The position numbers and the translations under genes were made by a program. Under the pieces are notes generated by a model, which worked only from the letters and a program-made list of their open reading frames with translations, was not told the origin of the DNA and ran no database searches. DNA of 64,000 bases from Malaya genurostris (lineage: Eukaryota; Arthropoda; Insecta; Diptera; Culicidae): assembly GCF_030247185.1 (NCBI RefSeq), contig NC_080571.1, positions 229,727,666 through 229,791,665 on the forward strand. The letters are read 5' to 3'. Every line of letters starts with the position of its first letter. The first letter of the stretch is position 1. Below are positions 44,200 through 54,845 of this stretch, piece after piece.

Positions 44200-44660
44200 C
44201 ACAAAAATTTCGATATCTCCGTTAAAAATGGACGGATTTTAACAATCTATGGCTTGTTGGATAGCTATTACCGTGCGGAATCTAAGTCTGAAAACATATT
44301 CTGTTTTCAAGGTCAATTGTGACAGATACTGTCAAAAAACTGAAAATTTTGACATAAAACTTCCTATAACTCAAAAAGTAAACATCCGATCACAAAACCA
44401 TTCAATAGCGTTCTGGGTGACGGGGAGACCTTTCATTTGCGACTAGTTTGATCAAAATCGGTCCAGCCATCTCTGAGATCTCGACCTCTTAGTTGACAAC
44501 ACACATACAGACACACACACATACACACACACACAGACATTTGTTCAGTTCGTCGAGCTGAATCGTTTGGTATATGTCATTCGGCCCTCCGGGCCTCGGA
44601 AAAATTTTCTAAAGTTTGAACGAATTCTATACCTATTTTTTATGTATATAAAAAAAGGTA
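44200..44660 (-). repeat. R3 block
   Basis: GATATCTCCGTTAAAAATGG through CATTCAATAGCGTTC and GACGGGGAGACCTTTCATTT to a CA-rich run and CCCTCCGGGCC. Same block as 29400-29700 and, inverted, 38540-38900. Confidence 0.5.
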
Positions 44661-44924
44661 AAAAGTAAAAAAAAAATCTAAATAATGTTTAGTAAATCGT
44701 TAGAAAATACTCTTTAAAATAACATAGAGTTAGTCCCGAAGGAAGCGCGATGAAGAGAATGCGAGTCCAGGCACAAATGAAAACTATAATCGGCTTTTTC
44801 TCGAAACCATGTATTTTCAACTGGGTGTCATCCGTCATCAACATGAACAAAACTGCATTTTACCCGTTAGATGTCTCTCTATGGACGGAACTACAACGAA
44901 GAATACTTAATGTTGTTAAAAATT
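44661..44924. other. Short non-repeat stretch before LINE copy 2
   Basis: A 60-codon open frame at 44750-44932 with no recognisable domain; probably chance. It joins the LINE copy at about 44925. Confidence 0.3.
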
Positions 44925-46976
44925 GTTATTAACAATTGAAAGTGCATCAACTGAACAAGCCCAAACCAAACGATTTCTTGGTCCATCGTCTAACAGAAGG
45001 CCTCCAAACCCTTGGTGGGACAAAGAGTGCTCAGATGCTAAACACGCGAAACAAAATGCTTTCAACACGTTTTTAAAACGAGGAGGAGGAACTCCTCAGA
45101 ATTTTGAAAAATTCTTGACTTTAGAAACAAAGTACAAGAGCATACTTCAGGCCAAGAAATGTAGCTATTGGAGACATTTTGTCGAAGGTTTGTCAAGAGA
45201 AACCTCAATGAGCACTCTTTGGAATACGGCCAGACGAATGGGGAGTCGTAACGTCGGGAATGAGAGTGAGGAATACTCGAACCGATGGATATTTGATTTT
45301 GCGAGGAAAGTTTGTCCTGATTCTGTTCCTACGCATAGCATTATTAGGGAGTCTTCTACAAATAATGGTTCCATTGATAGACCCTTTTCAATGATGGAAT
45401 TTTCCATAGCACTCATGTCTTGTAACAATAACGCTCCTGGGTTGGACAGAATTAAATTCAACTTGGCGAAGAATTCCGTGTTTAAAATACCAACAAAGAG
45501 TAAATTTTCTTCGAACAATAACAGGATCTTGGTGGGCGATACTTTCAGTGATGGAATATGGATGCGTTTGCTTTCGTTCCGCTGCAAACTCTCATATTAT
45601 CAAATTAGAGCGAATTCAATATCGTTGTTTGCGAATTGCCTTAGGCTGCATTCATTCGACACATACAATGAGTCTTGAAGTTCTGGCGGGAGTTCTTCCA
45701 TTGAAAGATCGTTTTTGGGAGCTTTCATCGCGACTGCTAATAAGATGTGAGGTACTGAATCCCCTGGTTATTAATAATTTCGAAAGGCTAGTTGAGCTTC
45801 AATCTCAAACAAGATTTATGACAGTATATTTCAACCATATGCCACAGGAAATCAACCCTTCAAGATATATTCCTATCCGTGTCAGCCTCCTAAATGTCCC
45901 TGACTCAACTTTATTTTTCGACACATTCATGCAGCGCGAAGTACGTGGAATCCCGGAACACCTACGCTCTATGGAAATCCCTAAAATATTTACAAGTAAA
46001 TTCACGCATATTGACTCTGAGAAAATATTTTACACGAACGGATCACGAATTGAGGAGGCTACTGGTTTTGGTATATTCAACAATAATGTTTCGGTTTCAT
46101 TTAGGCTTCAAGAACCAGCATCTGTTTATATAGCAGAGTTAGCAGCAGTTCATTATAGTTTGAGTGTAATCGTCTCATTTTTTTTTTACATTAAATATTT
46201 ATTGTTTCTCTTTGGCTACATTTCTGTATGATGTTACATGTCAAGTGATGTAGTAGAGTGTAATCGTCACAATATCTCCAAACCATTATTTTCTCTTCAC
46301 AGATAGTCTGAGTGCAGTTGAAGCCATTCGCTCAAACACTGCTGGCAAAAATGAACCGTTTTTCTTGGGCAGAATAAAACAATACCTGAACGACATATTG
46401 AATAACAATTATCAAATCACAATAGTTTGGGTCCCGGCTCATTGCTCCTTTCCAGGCAATGGAAGAGCCGATATTTTAGCCAAACGTGGTGCTATTGAGG
46501 GTGAAATTTATGAGAGACCGATTGCTTTCAACGAATTCTATAGCGCGTCTCGCCAAAGAACATTTGCCAACTGGCAAGCTTCTTGGGATAAAGATGATCT
46601 GGATCGGTGGATGCACTCAATTATTTCTAAAATATCGACAAAGGCATGGTTCAGGGGACTGGATGTGAGTAGGGATTTCATTCGTGTGGTGTCCAGATTC
46701 ATGTCCAATCACTACACGTTAGATGCACATCTCCTTCGAATTGGACTTTCCGAGACTAATCATTGTGCTTGTGGCGAAGGCTATCGCGATATTGATCATG
46801 TCGTTTGGACATGCATGGAGTATCGTGATGTCAGATCTCAACTAATAAATTCTTTGCGTACCCAAGGTAGACTATCCAATGTCCCAGTTCGCGACATTCT
46901 AGCTTGTCGTGACCTTCCTTACATGAAACTTCTTTATCATTTCATTAAGTCCATAGGAGTTCCAAATAAGGTTTAA
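44925..46976 (+). pseudogene. I-type LINE ORF2, partial copy 2
   Basis: Close relative of ORF2 in the full-length LINE; it starts at the position equal to about 49545 there. About 900 bp with the RT core (equal to 50091-50992) are replaced by about 14 bp near 45476-45490, followed by a 39-bp in-frame deletion near 45537. The RNase H Asp motif FYTDGS is changed to FYTNGS. The sequence is interrupted at 46175-46255 by a small retro-insertion. The C-terminal zinc motif (CACGEGYRDIDHVVWTC) is intact. It stops abruptly at 46976, where the antisense LINE begins. Not functional. Confidence 0.85.
46175..46255 (-). mobile_element. 81-bp polyA retro-insertion with 13-bp duplication
   Basis: GAGTGTAATCGTC is present at 46162-46174 and again at 46256-46268, whereas the full-length LINE has it once. 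The 81 bp between read, on the reverse strand, through an AATAAAT motif to a run of ten A followed by TGA. This is a very short 5'-truncated retrotransposed 3' end. Confidence 0.8.
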
Positions 46977-47309
46977 TTTTTTGTTAGACTGTCTTCTCTT
47001 CCATGAGAATTCTCAAATAGCACAAACAGAAGTGGTCCGAGATGACTCCCTTGTGGAACACCTGATGTAATATCAAAAGGATCAGAAAGTACAGTTCCAA
47101 CTCGAACTGAAGCACTACGATCTGTAAGATACGAAAGAATCCAATTTGTTATCCAGTCAGGGAATCCATTTCGTCTCAATTTTTCAACAGCGAGTACATG
47201 AGGATTATTAGATTCGTAGTAGTTGATCGTTTTTTGACAAAGCCGTGCTGATCGGTTGTGTGGATGTGCTTTGCTGACGGGTAAATAATATCCAACAGCA
47301 TACGCTCGA
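46976..47309 (-). pseudogene. Antisense CR1/Jockey-like RT, second part
   Basis: Reverse strand: RMLLDIIYPSAKHIHTTDQH, then GFVKKRSTTTNLI. After a frame change it reads LRRNGFPDWITNWILSYL, then SGVPQGSHLGPLLFVLF, core RT motifs. The coding sequence is continued upstream, across the inserted LINE, at 52811-52995. AGCATACGCTCGA (47297-47309) is the target duplicated by that insertion. Confidence 0.75.
47297..47309. repeat. Target-site duplication, left
   Basis: AGCATACGCTCGA; the same 13 bp occur at 52811-52823, right after the A run of the LINE. Confidence 0.9.
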
Positions 47310-47423
47310 CCGAGGATCTACACGGCAGTGCAACGGAGATAGACAGCAATTTCAAGGTAGAAGTTTTTTCTTTTCCTTTTGATTGAGTACTGTGTAGTGT
47401 TGGTTTCATTTTTTATTTAAAGT

Positions 47424-48734
47424 TTGATTAAAAATTTTAATGTGATGGATGAATCCATGGACGTAAATCCTAGCATGAATCCGATACCCCCACGAACGAA
47501 AAAATATCAGGAGAGCTCTTCTGGGCCTTGGATAGTCTTTTTTAGACGTATATCAAAGCCATTAAACATTGTACAAATTAATAAAGGTTTGACATCACGA
47601 TACTCTTCAATCAAAGAGATCATAAAAGTAAATAACGATAAAATTCGTGTTGTGGTAAATAATTTGAAACACGCGAATGATATTGTCTCTTCGGAACATT
47701 TCATTAAAGAGTATAAAGTTTACATACCCTCCAAAGATGTCGAAATTGACGGTGTTGTTACCGAAGCGAGTCTTTCGGTAGATGATTTACTCAAGCATGG
47801 TGTTGGTCGTTTCAAGAACTCTATGCTTGAGGGTGTGAAAATACTGGAGTGCAAACAACTGTACTCAGTAGTTCATGAAGAGGGAAAGAAAGTTTATCGC
47901 CCATCAGACTCGTTTCGAGTGACATTTGCCGGGTCTGCGTTGCCGTCCCATGTCTATGTCGATAAAATTCGCCTCCCTGTTCGGCTTTTTGTTCCAAATG
48001 TAATGAATTGTACGAACTGCAAAAAATTCGGCCACACAGCTACTTACTGTAGTAATAAACCAAAATGTATTAAGTGTGAAGGGCCTCATAAAGATAATGA
48101 TTGCAACAAGGAAATTGAAAAAGGTATTTATTGTGGGAATAGTCCTCATGAGGATATTTCAGTATGCACTGCATTTAAAGTACACAAAGACAAAATTAAG
48201 CTTTCTTTAAAAGCACGGTCTAAGCGCACATATGCAGAAATGCTTAAAACGGTCATTGATGTCCCTCCTTTGGAAACCGAAAACGGGTTTTCAAATTTAG
48301 AGGAATCAGAGGACTCTGACTCTGACGAAAATAGTGAAGGTATTTCGTTTATCACTACCCAAGGGTCAGTTAAGAGAAAGAAGTCTTCTTCCAAATTACC
48401 AAAAAAGACACCTAAAATTTCATCTTCAAAAAAAGATCCCCGTGTTAAACAAAAAAAGTCAAAACCAAAGACTGTGCCTCCTGGTTTGTCAAATTCACAA
48501 ACCAATCCAGGATCTAGCACAGAAAAAGGTAATAATCCTGTGGGCTCTATTTCACAGCCACCAACAGGATTACTGAAGTTTTCGGAAATTGTTGAATGGA
48601 TTTTCTCAGCATTCAATATATCTGAACCCTTAAAGACCCTCATAATGGCATTCCTTCCAATAGCTAGAAATTTTTTGAAGCAGTTATCAGCTCAATGGCC
48701 AATTGTCTCAGGTTTTGTATCTTTTGATGGATAA
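47424..48734 (+). CDS. ORF1 (gag-like RNA-binding protein) of I-type LINE
   Basis: 436 residues from the Met at 47424; a Met seven codons later (MDESMDVNPSM) is an equally good start. The N-terminal third is an RNA-binding-like fold region. It then carries zinc knuckles CTNCKKFGHTATYC (CX2CX4HX4C) near residues 195-208 and CIKCEGPHKDNDC near 214-226. A third, YCGNSPHEDISVC, has lost its first Cys. The C-terminal 150 residues are acidic (ESEDSDSDENSE), then Lys/Ser/Pro-rich, ending in a hydrophobic stretch. The protein packages element RNA. The stop TAA overlaps the ORF2 start (ATGGATAA), suggesting coupled re-initiation of ORF2. Confidence 0.85.
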   Translation: MIKNFNVMDESMDVNPSMNPIPPRTKKYQESSSGPWIVFFRRISKPLNIVQINKGLTSRYSSIKEIIKVNNDKIRVVVNNLKHANDIVSSEHFIKEYKVYIPSKDVEIDGVVTEASLSVDDLLKHGVGRFKNSMLEGVKILECKQLYSVVHEEGKKVYRPSDSFRVTFAGSALPSHVYVDKIRLPVRLFVPNVMNCTNCKKFGHTATYCSNKPKCIKCEGPHKDNDCNKEIEKGIYCGNSPHEDISVCTAFKVHKDKIKLSLKARSKRTYAEMLKTVIDVPPLETENGFSNLEESEDSDSDENSEGISFITTQGSVKRKKSSSKLPKKTPKISSSKKDPRVKQKKSKPKTVPPGLSNSQTNPGSSTEKGNNPVGSISQPPTGLLKFSEIVEWIFSAFNISEPLKTLIMAFLPIARNFLKQLSAQWPIVSGFVSFDG

Positions 48735-51700
48735 TTTATCACCCGCCGCAAATGATACAATCACTGTCCTGCAGTAGAATTGTCGAAGCATCATGCCAAA
48801 ACTTGATTCATTTAAAATTTTATTGCATAGTCAAAAATGTGATGTATTTGCTTTATGCGAAACATGGCTTACTTCAAACATAGCTTTAAATTTTAATGAT
48901 TTTAACATTATACGTCTCGATAGAGACTCTCCGTATGGTGGAGTGCTTTTGGGAATTAAGAAATGCTATTCCTTTTATAGATTAAACATCCCTTCAACTT
49001 CTAGTATAGAAGTTGTTGCTTGCCAAATAAACATTAAAGGCAAAGATATTTGCATAGCTTCGGTTCATATTCCTCCAAAAGCACAAGTTGGACAGCGACA
49101 GCTTAATGAAATGGTTGAAGCCCTTCCTGCTCCACGATTGATTCTGGGGGATTTAAATTCGCACGGAATGATGTGGGGTTCCGTTTACAATGATAGCAGA
49201 TCATCTTTAATACAAAACATTTGTGACAATTTTAGCATGACGGTATTAAATATGGGTAGCATGACACGGATCCCAAGACCTCCTGCACGCCCAAGTGCAT
49301 TAGATCTATCTCTTTGCTCAACATCAATTCGACTAGATTGCACCTGGAAAATATTGCCTGATTTACACGGTAGCGATCATTTACCAATCATCATCTCAAT
49401 TAGCAATAGCAATTGCATTGCTACTTCAGCTAGTATTCCATATGATTTGACAAAAAATATCGATTGGATTAAATACCAAAGTAGTATCTCTAGTATTTTG
49501 AATTCAATGGAAGAGCTCCCTCCACTTGAAGAATATGACTTCCTCATTTGTTCGATTCTGGAGGCAGCAGAACAATCCCAAACTAAACGCTTTCCTGGGC
49601 CAACGACTAACAGAAGGCCTCCCAACCCCTGGTGGGACAAAGAGTGCTCAGAGGCTAAACTCGCAAAACAAAATGCTTGCAAGACGTTTCTAAAACGGGG
49701 AGGAGGAACTCCTCAGAATTTTGAAAAACTTATGGTTTTAGAAACCAAGTACAAGAGCATACTTCGAGCCAAAAAATGTAGCTATTGGAGAAATTTTGTC
49801 GAAGGTTTGTCAAGAGAAACCTCAATGAGCACTCTTTGGAACACGGCCAGACGAATGAGGAATCGTAACTTGGGCAATGAAAGTGATGAATACTCGAACC
49901 GATGGATATTTGACTTTGCTAGGAAAGTTTGCCCAGATTCTGTTCCTACGCAGAGCATTATTCGGGGATCTCCTCCAAATAATGGTTTTATTAATAACCC
50001 ATTTTCAATGATGGAATTTTCTATAGCACTCTTGTCTTGTAAAAATAACGCTCCTGGGTTGGACAGAATTAAATTCAACTTGGTGAAGAATCTGCCCGAC
50101 CTCGCAAAAAGACGTTTGTTGGAATTGTTCAACAAGTTTCTTGAGCAAAATATTGTTCCACCTGACTGGAGACAAGTGAAAGTTATCGCCATTCAAAAGC
50201 CGGGGAAACCAGCTTCCAATCACAATTCATATAGACCCATTGCGATGTTGTCCTGCATCAGAAAATTGTTCGAAAAAATTATTCTACAACGTCTCGACAC
50301 TTGGGTCGAGACGAACGGTTTGTTGTCAGATACTCAGTTTGGCTTCCGTAGAAATAAAGGGACGAATGATTGCCTTGCATTACTTTCGTCTGACATCCAA
50401 ATTGCCTTCGCTCAAAAGCAACAAATGGCATCTGTATTTTTAGACATTAAAGGAGCATTTGATTCAGTTTCCATTGATGTTCTTTCAGACAAGCTCCACC
50501 AACATGGACTCCCAGCGGTTATAAATAATTATTTGCACAACCTTTTGTCAGAGAAACGTATGCATTTTTCATATGGCGATTTGACAACATTCAGAATTAG
50601 CTTCATGGGTCTACCGCAAGGCTCATGCCTCAGTCCGCTCCTTTATAATTTTTACGTGAATGACATTGACAGCTGTCTAGTAACCCCATGTACACTAAGA
50701 CAATTGGCAGATGATGGCGTGGTTTCAGTTACTGGACCCAAAGCTATTGATCTGCATAAACCATTGCAAGATACCTTAGATAACTTGTCCGTTTGGGCTG
50801 TTCATCTTGGTATCGAATTCTCTGCGGAGAAAACAGAGTTAGTCGTCTTTTCAAGAAAGCATGATCCCGCGCAGCTTCAGCTTCATATGATGGGAAGAAT
50901 GATCCAACAGGTTTTAACTTTTAAATACCTCGGGGTGTGGTTTGATTCCAAATGCACGTGGGGAGGACACATTAGGTATCTGATAACGAAATGCCAACAA
51001 AGAGTAAATTTTCTTCGAACAATAACAGGATCTTGGTGGGGTTCTCATCCGCAAGATCTAATAAAATTGTATCAAACAACGATACTTTCAGTGATGGAAT
51101 ATGGATGCGTTTGTTTTCGTTCCGCTGCAAACTCTCATATTATCAAACTTGAGCGAATTCAGTACCGTTGTTTGCGAATTGCCTTAGGCTGCATGCATTC
51201 GACACATACAATGAGTCTTGAAGTTCTGGCGGGAGTTCTTCCATTAAAAGATCGATTTTGGGAGCTTTCATCACGCCTGCTAATAAGATGTGAGGTGCTG
51301 AATCCCATGGTAATTAATAATTTCGAACGACTAGTCGAGCTTCGATCTCAAACAAAATTCATGACAGTATATTTTAACCATATGTCACAGGAAATCAACC
51401 CTTCAAGATATATTCCTATCCGTGTCAGCATCCTAAGTGCCCCTGACTCAACTTTATTTTTCGATACATCCATGCAGCGCGAAGTGCGTGGAATCCCGGA
51501 TCATCTACGCTCGACGGAAATCCCAAAAATATTTTCAAGTAAGTTCAGGCATATTGACTCTGAGAAAATGTTTTACACGGACGGATCGCGAATTGAAGAA
51601 GCGACAGGGTTTGGTATGTTCAACAATAATGTTTCGGCCTCATTTAGGCTTCAAGAACCTGCATCTGTTTATATAGCAGAGCTAGCAGCAGTTCATTATA

Positions 51701-52419
51701 GTTTGAGTGTAATCGTCACATTATCTCCAAACCATTATTTCCTCTTCACAGATAGTCTGAGTGCAATTGAAGCCATTCGCTCAAACATGACTGGCAAGAC
51801 TGAACCGTTTTTCCTGGGCAAAATAAAACAGTGCCTGAACGACATATTGAACAATAATTATCTAATCACTATAGTCTGGGTCCCGGCTCATTGCTCCATT
51901 CCTGGCAATGAAAGAGCCGATATTTTAGCCAAACGTGGTGCTATTGAGGGTGAAATTTATGAGCGACCGATTGCTTTCAACGAATTCTATAGCTCGTCTC
52001 GCCAAAGAACACTTGCCAGCTGGCAAGCTTCTTGGGATAGTGATGATCTGGGTCGGTGGATGCACTCAATTATTCCGAAAATATCGACAAAGGCATGGTT
52101 CAGGGGACTGGATGTGAGTAGGGATTTCATTCGTGTGATGTCCAGACTCATGTCCAATCACTACACGTTAGATGCACATCTCCTTCGAATTGGGCTCTCC
52201 GAGACTAATCATTGTGCTTGCGGAGAAGGTTATCGGGATATTGATCATGTCGTTTGGACATGCGTGGAGTATCGTGATGTCAGATCTCAACTAATAAATT
52301 CTTTGCGTACCCAAGGTAGACTATCCAATATCCCAGTTCGAGACATTCTTGCTTGTCGTGACCTTTCATACATGAAATTTATTTATCATTTCATAAAGAA
52401 AATTGGAGTTTCAATTTAA
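48727..52419 (+). pseudogene. ORF2 (endonuclease-RT-RNase H) with one nonsense codon
   Basis: From the ATG at 48727 the frame is MDNLSPAANDTITVLQ, then TAG at 48775-48777, then NCRSIMPKL and open to 52419. The family has QWN here, so TGG became TAG, one base. Re-start at the Met at 48793 gives 1,208 residues but omits the metal-binding Asn of the endonuclease. Other endonuclease motifs are intact: LCETWL, GDLNSHG, GSDHLPI. The RT has LADDG near residue 640. RNase H has FYTDGS, AELAAVHY, TDSLSA and the HCSIPGNERAD pair near residues 925-1040. A C-terminal CACGEG-H-C zinc motif lies near 1140. Apart from the stop it looks complete. Confidence 0.9.
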
Positions 52420-52810
52420 TAAAGGCCCCTTTTAAGACTTAGTTCTGATCCCAGCTGCGTCCATGAGTTCAACCAATAGCTAAATTAGAATAAAAATTAT
52501 GTAATGATACAAACAAACTCGAAACAGTTTATGAAATTATCAACAAAATGTCTGAAAATAACAGCTTATTTTATAATTTATAGAAGTTAATCGTTTGGTT
52601 CAAATAATATTTCCGAGTAGATTTCATAATTAATGACGAGTTACCTAAGATGATATTTAAGCTATAAGAGAATATGTTTTAATAAATTCAAAAGGTTGTG
52701 ACTATGTTAGAATTAAATTAGGATAAGAATATTATGTAAAAGTGATGCTACGGCGAAGAAAAACTTATGTAAACTGCCTTAAGAAATAAACGTATTTATG
52801 AAAAAAAAAA

Positions 52811-52995
52811 AGCATACGCTCGAAAACTTTTAAGAGGTAGCTAAGGATGGAAATGCCTCTGTAGTTCGTGACGTCATGTACGTTTCCGAATTTGTGAACA
52901 GGTACTATTACAGCTTCTTTCCATTTCGCAGGAAAATAGCCTTAAGCGAGAGAACGATTAAAAATAACAGATGCCGACACGTTGTACCAAGGCAC
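52811..52995 (-). pseudogene. Antisense CR1/Jockey-like RT, first part
   Basis: Reverse strand: NVSASVIFNRSLA, TAA, GYFPAKWKEAVIVPVHKFGN, then NYRGISILSYLLKVFERML. The last motif continues at 47309 downward on the same strand, so the LINE inserted within the codons for FERML. The stop and frameshift show the target was already dead. Confidence 0.75.
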
Positions 52996-53879
52996 AGTGC
53001 CTTGACTGATCAAGTACTGAATACTGATAAAAAATGAATACATAACATTGTTTGTATAGTAGGGTGCCAATATTCTAGGGTCATTTCTAATTTCGTTAAG
53101 CGGAAGTGCTTAATAGTTTAAGCAGATCAAAATTGTTCCTATGTAATATTTGAGCTGAATCGGATATAGGGAAGGAGTGCCATCCGGCGGTCAAAGTTTG
53201 AAAATTTTAGAGAAACATCATGAAATTTCCAACATCAATTCATAAAATGTCCGCAATCGAAAAATCGATTTTTTTATTAGATTTTTTTATGTCAAAAGTC
53301 TTAGAACTGAATTAAACGTCCAGATTTAGTGTCATTTCGAAAAAAAATTAAATCGACTTTATGAGACATGAAAATTTTAGAAATCGAAACTTTTTCTATG
53401 CCAAATGTCTTAGAATGACATGAAATGTCATTATTTTGTTTTACCCCAAAAATCTCGATTCTGAATCTTTTCAATCTTCATTCTGGGATTTTAAAATTTT
53501 CGAAATCGAATGTTATTTTTTTGTTGTCGAATATCTCAAAATTACATGAAATTTTTTCGAGATAACATCAGATCTTCACGTTTAATGCAATTCTAAGACC
53601 GATTTAGCTCAAATTTTCTATAGGGACTTTTTGTTGAGGCGCTTAAAGTTTTTAGCACTACCGTTTAGAGATGACCTTAAAATATTGGAACACTAATGTA
53701 ACATATAGTTACGTTACTCTCACATTGATTTTTGTACTTTTCACTTTGATAAGATCCGCTTATAAATCCCAGATAATGTATACAAACACGAACAAAAATT
53801 TTCAAAAACATGTGTAAATTTTAAATTTCCCATACGTTGTCTGTTATCTGTATACCTGTTATCTGTACATACACAGTTC
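52996..53879. repeat. R4 dispersed repeat, non-coding
   Basis: 53090-53200 (TTTCTAATTTCGTTAAGCGG, GAGCTGAATCGGATATAGGG, TGCCATCCGGCGGT) matches 56525-56650 in order and orientation. The rest is AT-rich with runs of AAATCGAT type. Confidence 0.5.
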
Positions 53880-54240
53880 GGAAATATTCTGTGATTTTAC
53901 ATCTTACATCATGCACATGAAAGGAGCGTCGTATTTCACATAAATTTATATTCAAAATCATGTAAAATTGTGTGATTTGAAAATCATATGTCTTTAAATC
54001 GAATGAAATAAAAAAAAACAAAAGATACCTACAGCGCGACTTGAACCGAGAAACATTAGATCGCAAAGCAGGCCAGGTGATCGACTGAACAACAGAAGCC
54101 CATATCTGCTTGATGAATAATTGATACATATAAACCCATACAGCGGCACTTGGAAGCCGAGTGCAAATTACATTCGGAGCTTGTAAAATTTTGAATGAGT
54201 TTGCATCACTTGACAAGTTACGTAGTTATGAATTGTAGCA
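53880..54240 (-). repeat. tRNA-like repeat, monomer
   Basis: Same family as the dimer at 42471-42971: TGTGATTTTACATCTTACAT, GGAGCGTCGTATTTCACAT, then on the reverse strand a tRNA-like stretch (about 54032-54105). That stretch has a D-loop-like TTCAGTCGATCACCTGGC and B box GGTTCAAGTCG. It ends near CTTGACAAGTTA. Arms do not fold as a functional tRNA by eye, so it is probably a tRNA-derived or tRNA-capturing repeat. Confidence 0.5.
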
Positions 54241-54690
54241 TTTGTAGAGTTATGTCACCTGTAAAATCCATAATTTTTTGCTGTGTAATGTAATTTTCAC
54301 GAATCATTTCTGAGCAACGCTGGATAATTCAACTAGTTTGTTACTTAGCTGTTCTTGTAAATCTGCTACGATGTAACACTTTAAACAAAATTTTTATACT
54401 ATTAGACACATTTTTGGGAAACTAAGCATTAAGAGATACATTTTTAAGTCTCCTTACATTCTATAGGTAATTTTCATTTCGAAATCTTTTGCTTGTTATT
54501 CTGCGAATTGAACCACCTAAAGTCAATTTTGGAAAGGAATTTGCATACTCAATCATACACGAAAAAACAGCGAAGCAGACAGCTTCGACCGAAAAAGTGC
54601 GTGAGTTAACATCGCCAACCCAGTCGGTATGTCTGCAAAAAAAAATAAATAAAACAACTAGCCTAGGTCGGTTTAAAACATAGCTATTTT
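54241..54690. other. Upstream region of VM gene 4
   Basis: A 64-codon open frame at 54489-54683 has no recognisable domain. Nothing else recognised apart from probable distal regulation of VM gene 4. Confidence 0.35.
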
Positions 54691-54697
54691 CTGCTAG

Positions 54698-54709
54698 GTC
54701 ACGTAGAAA
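54698..54709 (+). promoter_or_regulatory. Chorion-type TCACGT element, VM gene 4
   Basis: GTCACGTAGAAA; the TCACGT core at 54699-54704 lies 55 bp before the TATA box, the same spacing as in VM gene 2. Chorion promoters of flies and moths use this hexamer for follicle expression. Confidence 0.6.
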
Positions 54710-54758
54710 ACCATCTTTCTAGCAACAGCCTGGTCGGAAGAAGATCTCATCAAGTTGG

Positions 54759-54794
54759 TATAAAACATCTTTCCGGGCGGTTCAGGAGACAGTT
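54759..54794 (+). promoter_or_regulatory. VM gene 4 core promoter
   Basis: TATAAAA at 54759-54765 within TGGTATAAAACATCTTTC; an ACAGTT start candidate at 54789-54794 and a second, TCAGT, at 54799-54803. Confidence 0.75.
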
Positions 54795-54845
54795 AACCTC
54801 AGTTGTCTGAATCGTGTGTACAGTAGCAAACCTACCTAGCAAACA

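Larger units (their letters stand above)
47310..52810 (+). mobile_element. Full-length I-type LINE, 5.5 kb
   Basis: A 5' leader of about 110 bp precedes ORF1 (47424-48734), overlapping ORF2 (48727-52419), a 3' region of about 380 bp and an A run at 52801-52810. Flanking 13-bp duplications at 47297-47309 and 52811-52823 show a single complete insertion into an older antisense LINE. Endonuclease, RT and RNase H in one ORF2 plus zinc-knuckle ORF1 place it in the I group (I/Loner/Outcast). The only clear lesion is one stop codon in the endonuclease. Confidence 0.9.

Noticed and set aside
48146..48643. 165-residue reverse ORF
   Set aside because: Shadow of LINE ORF1, whose zinc knuckles define the real strand.
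54032..54105. Functional tRNA gene
   Set aside because: The acceptor arms do not pair by eye and the segment belongs to a repeat family with another degenerate copy at 42612-42685.
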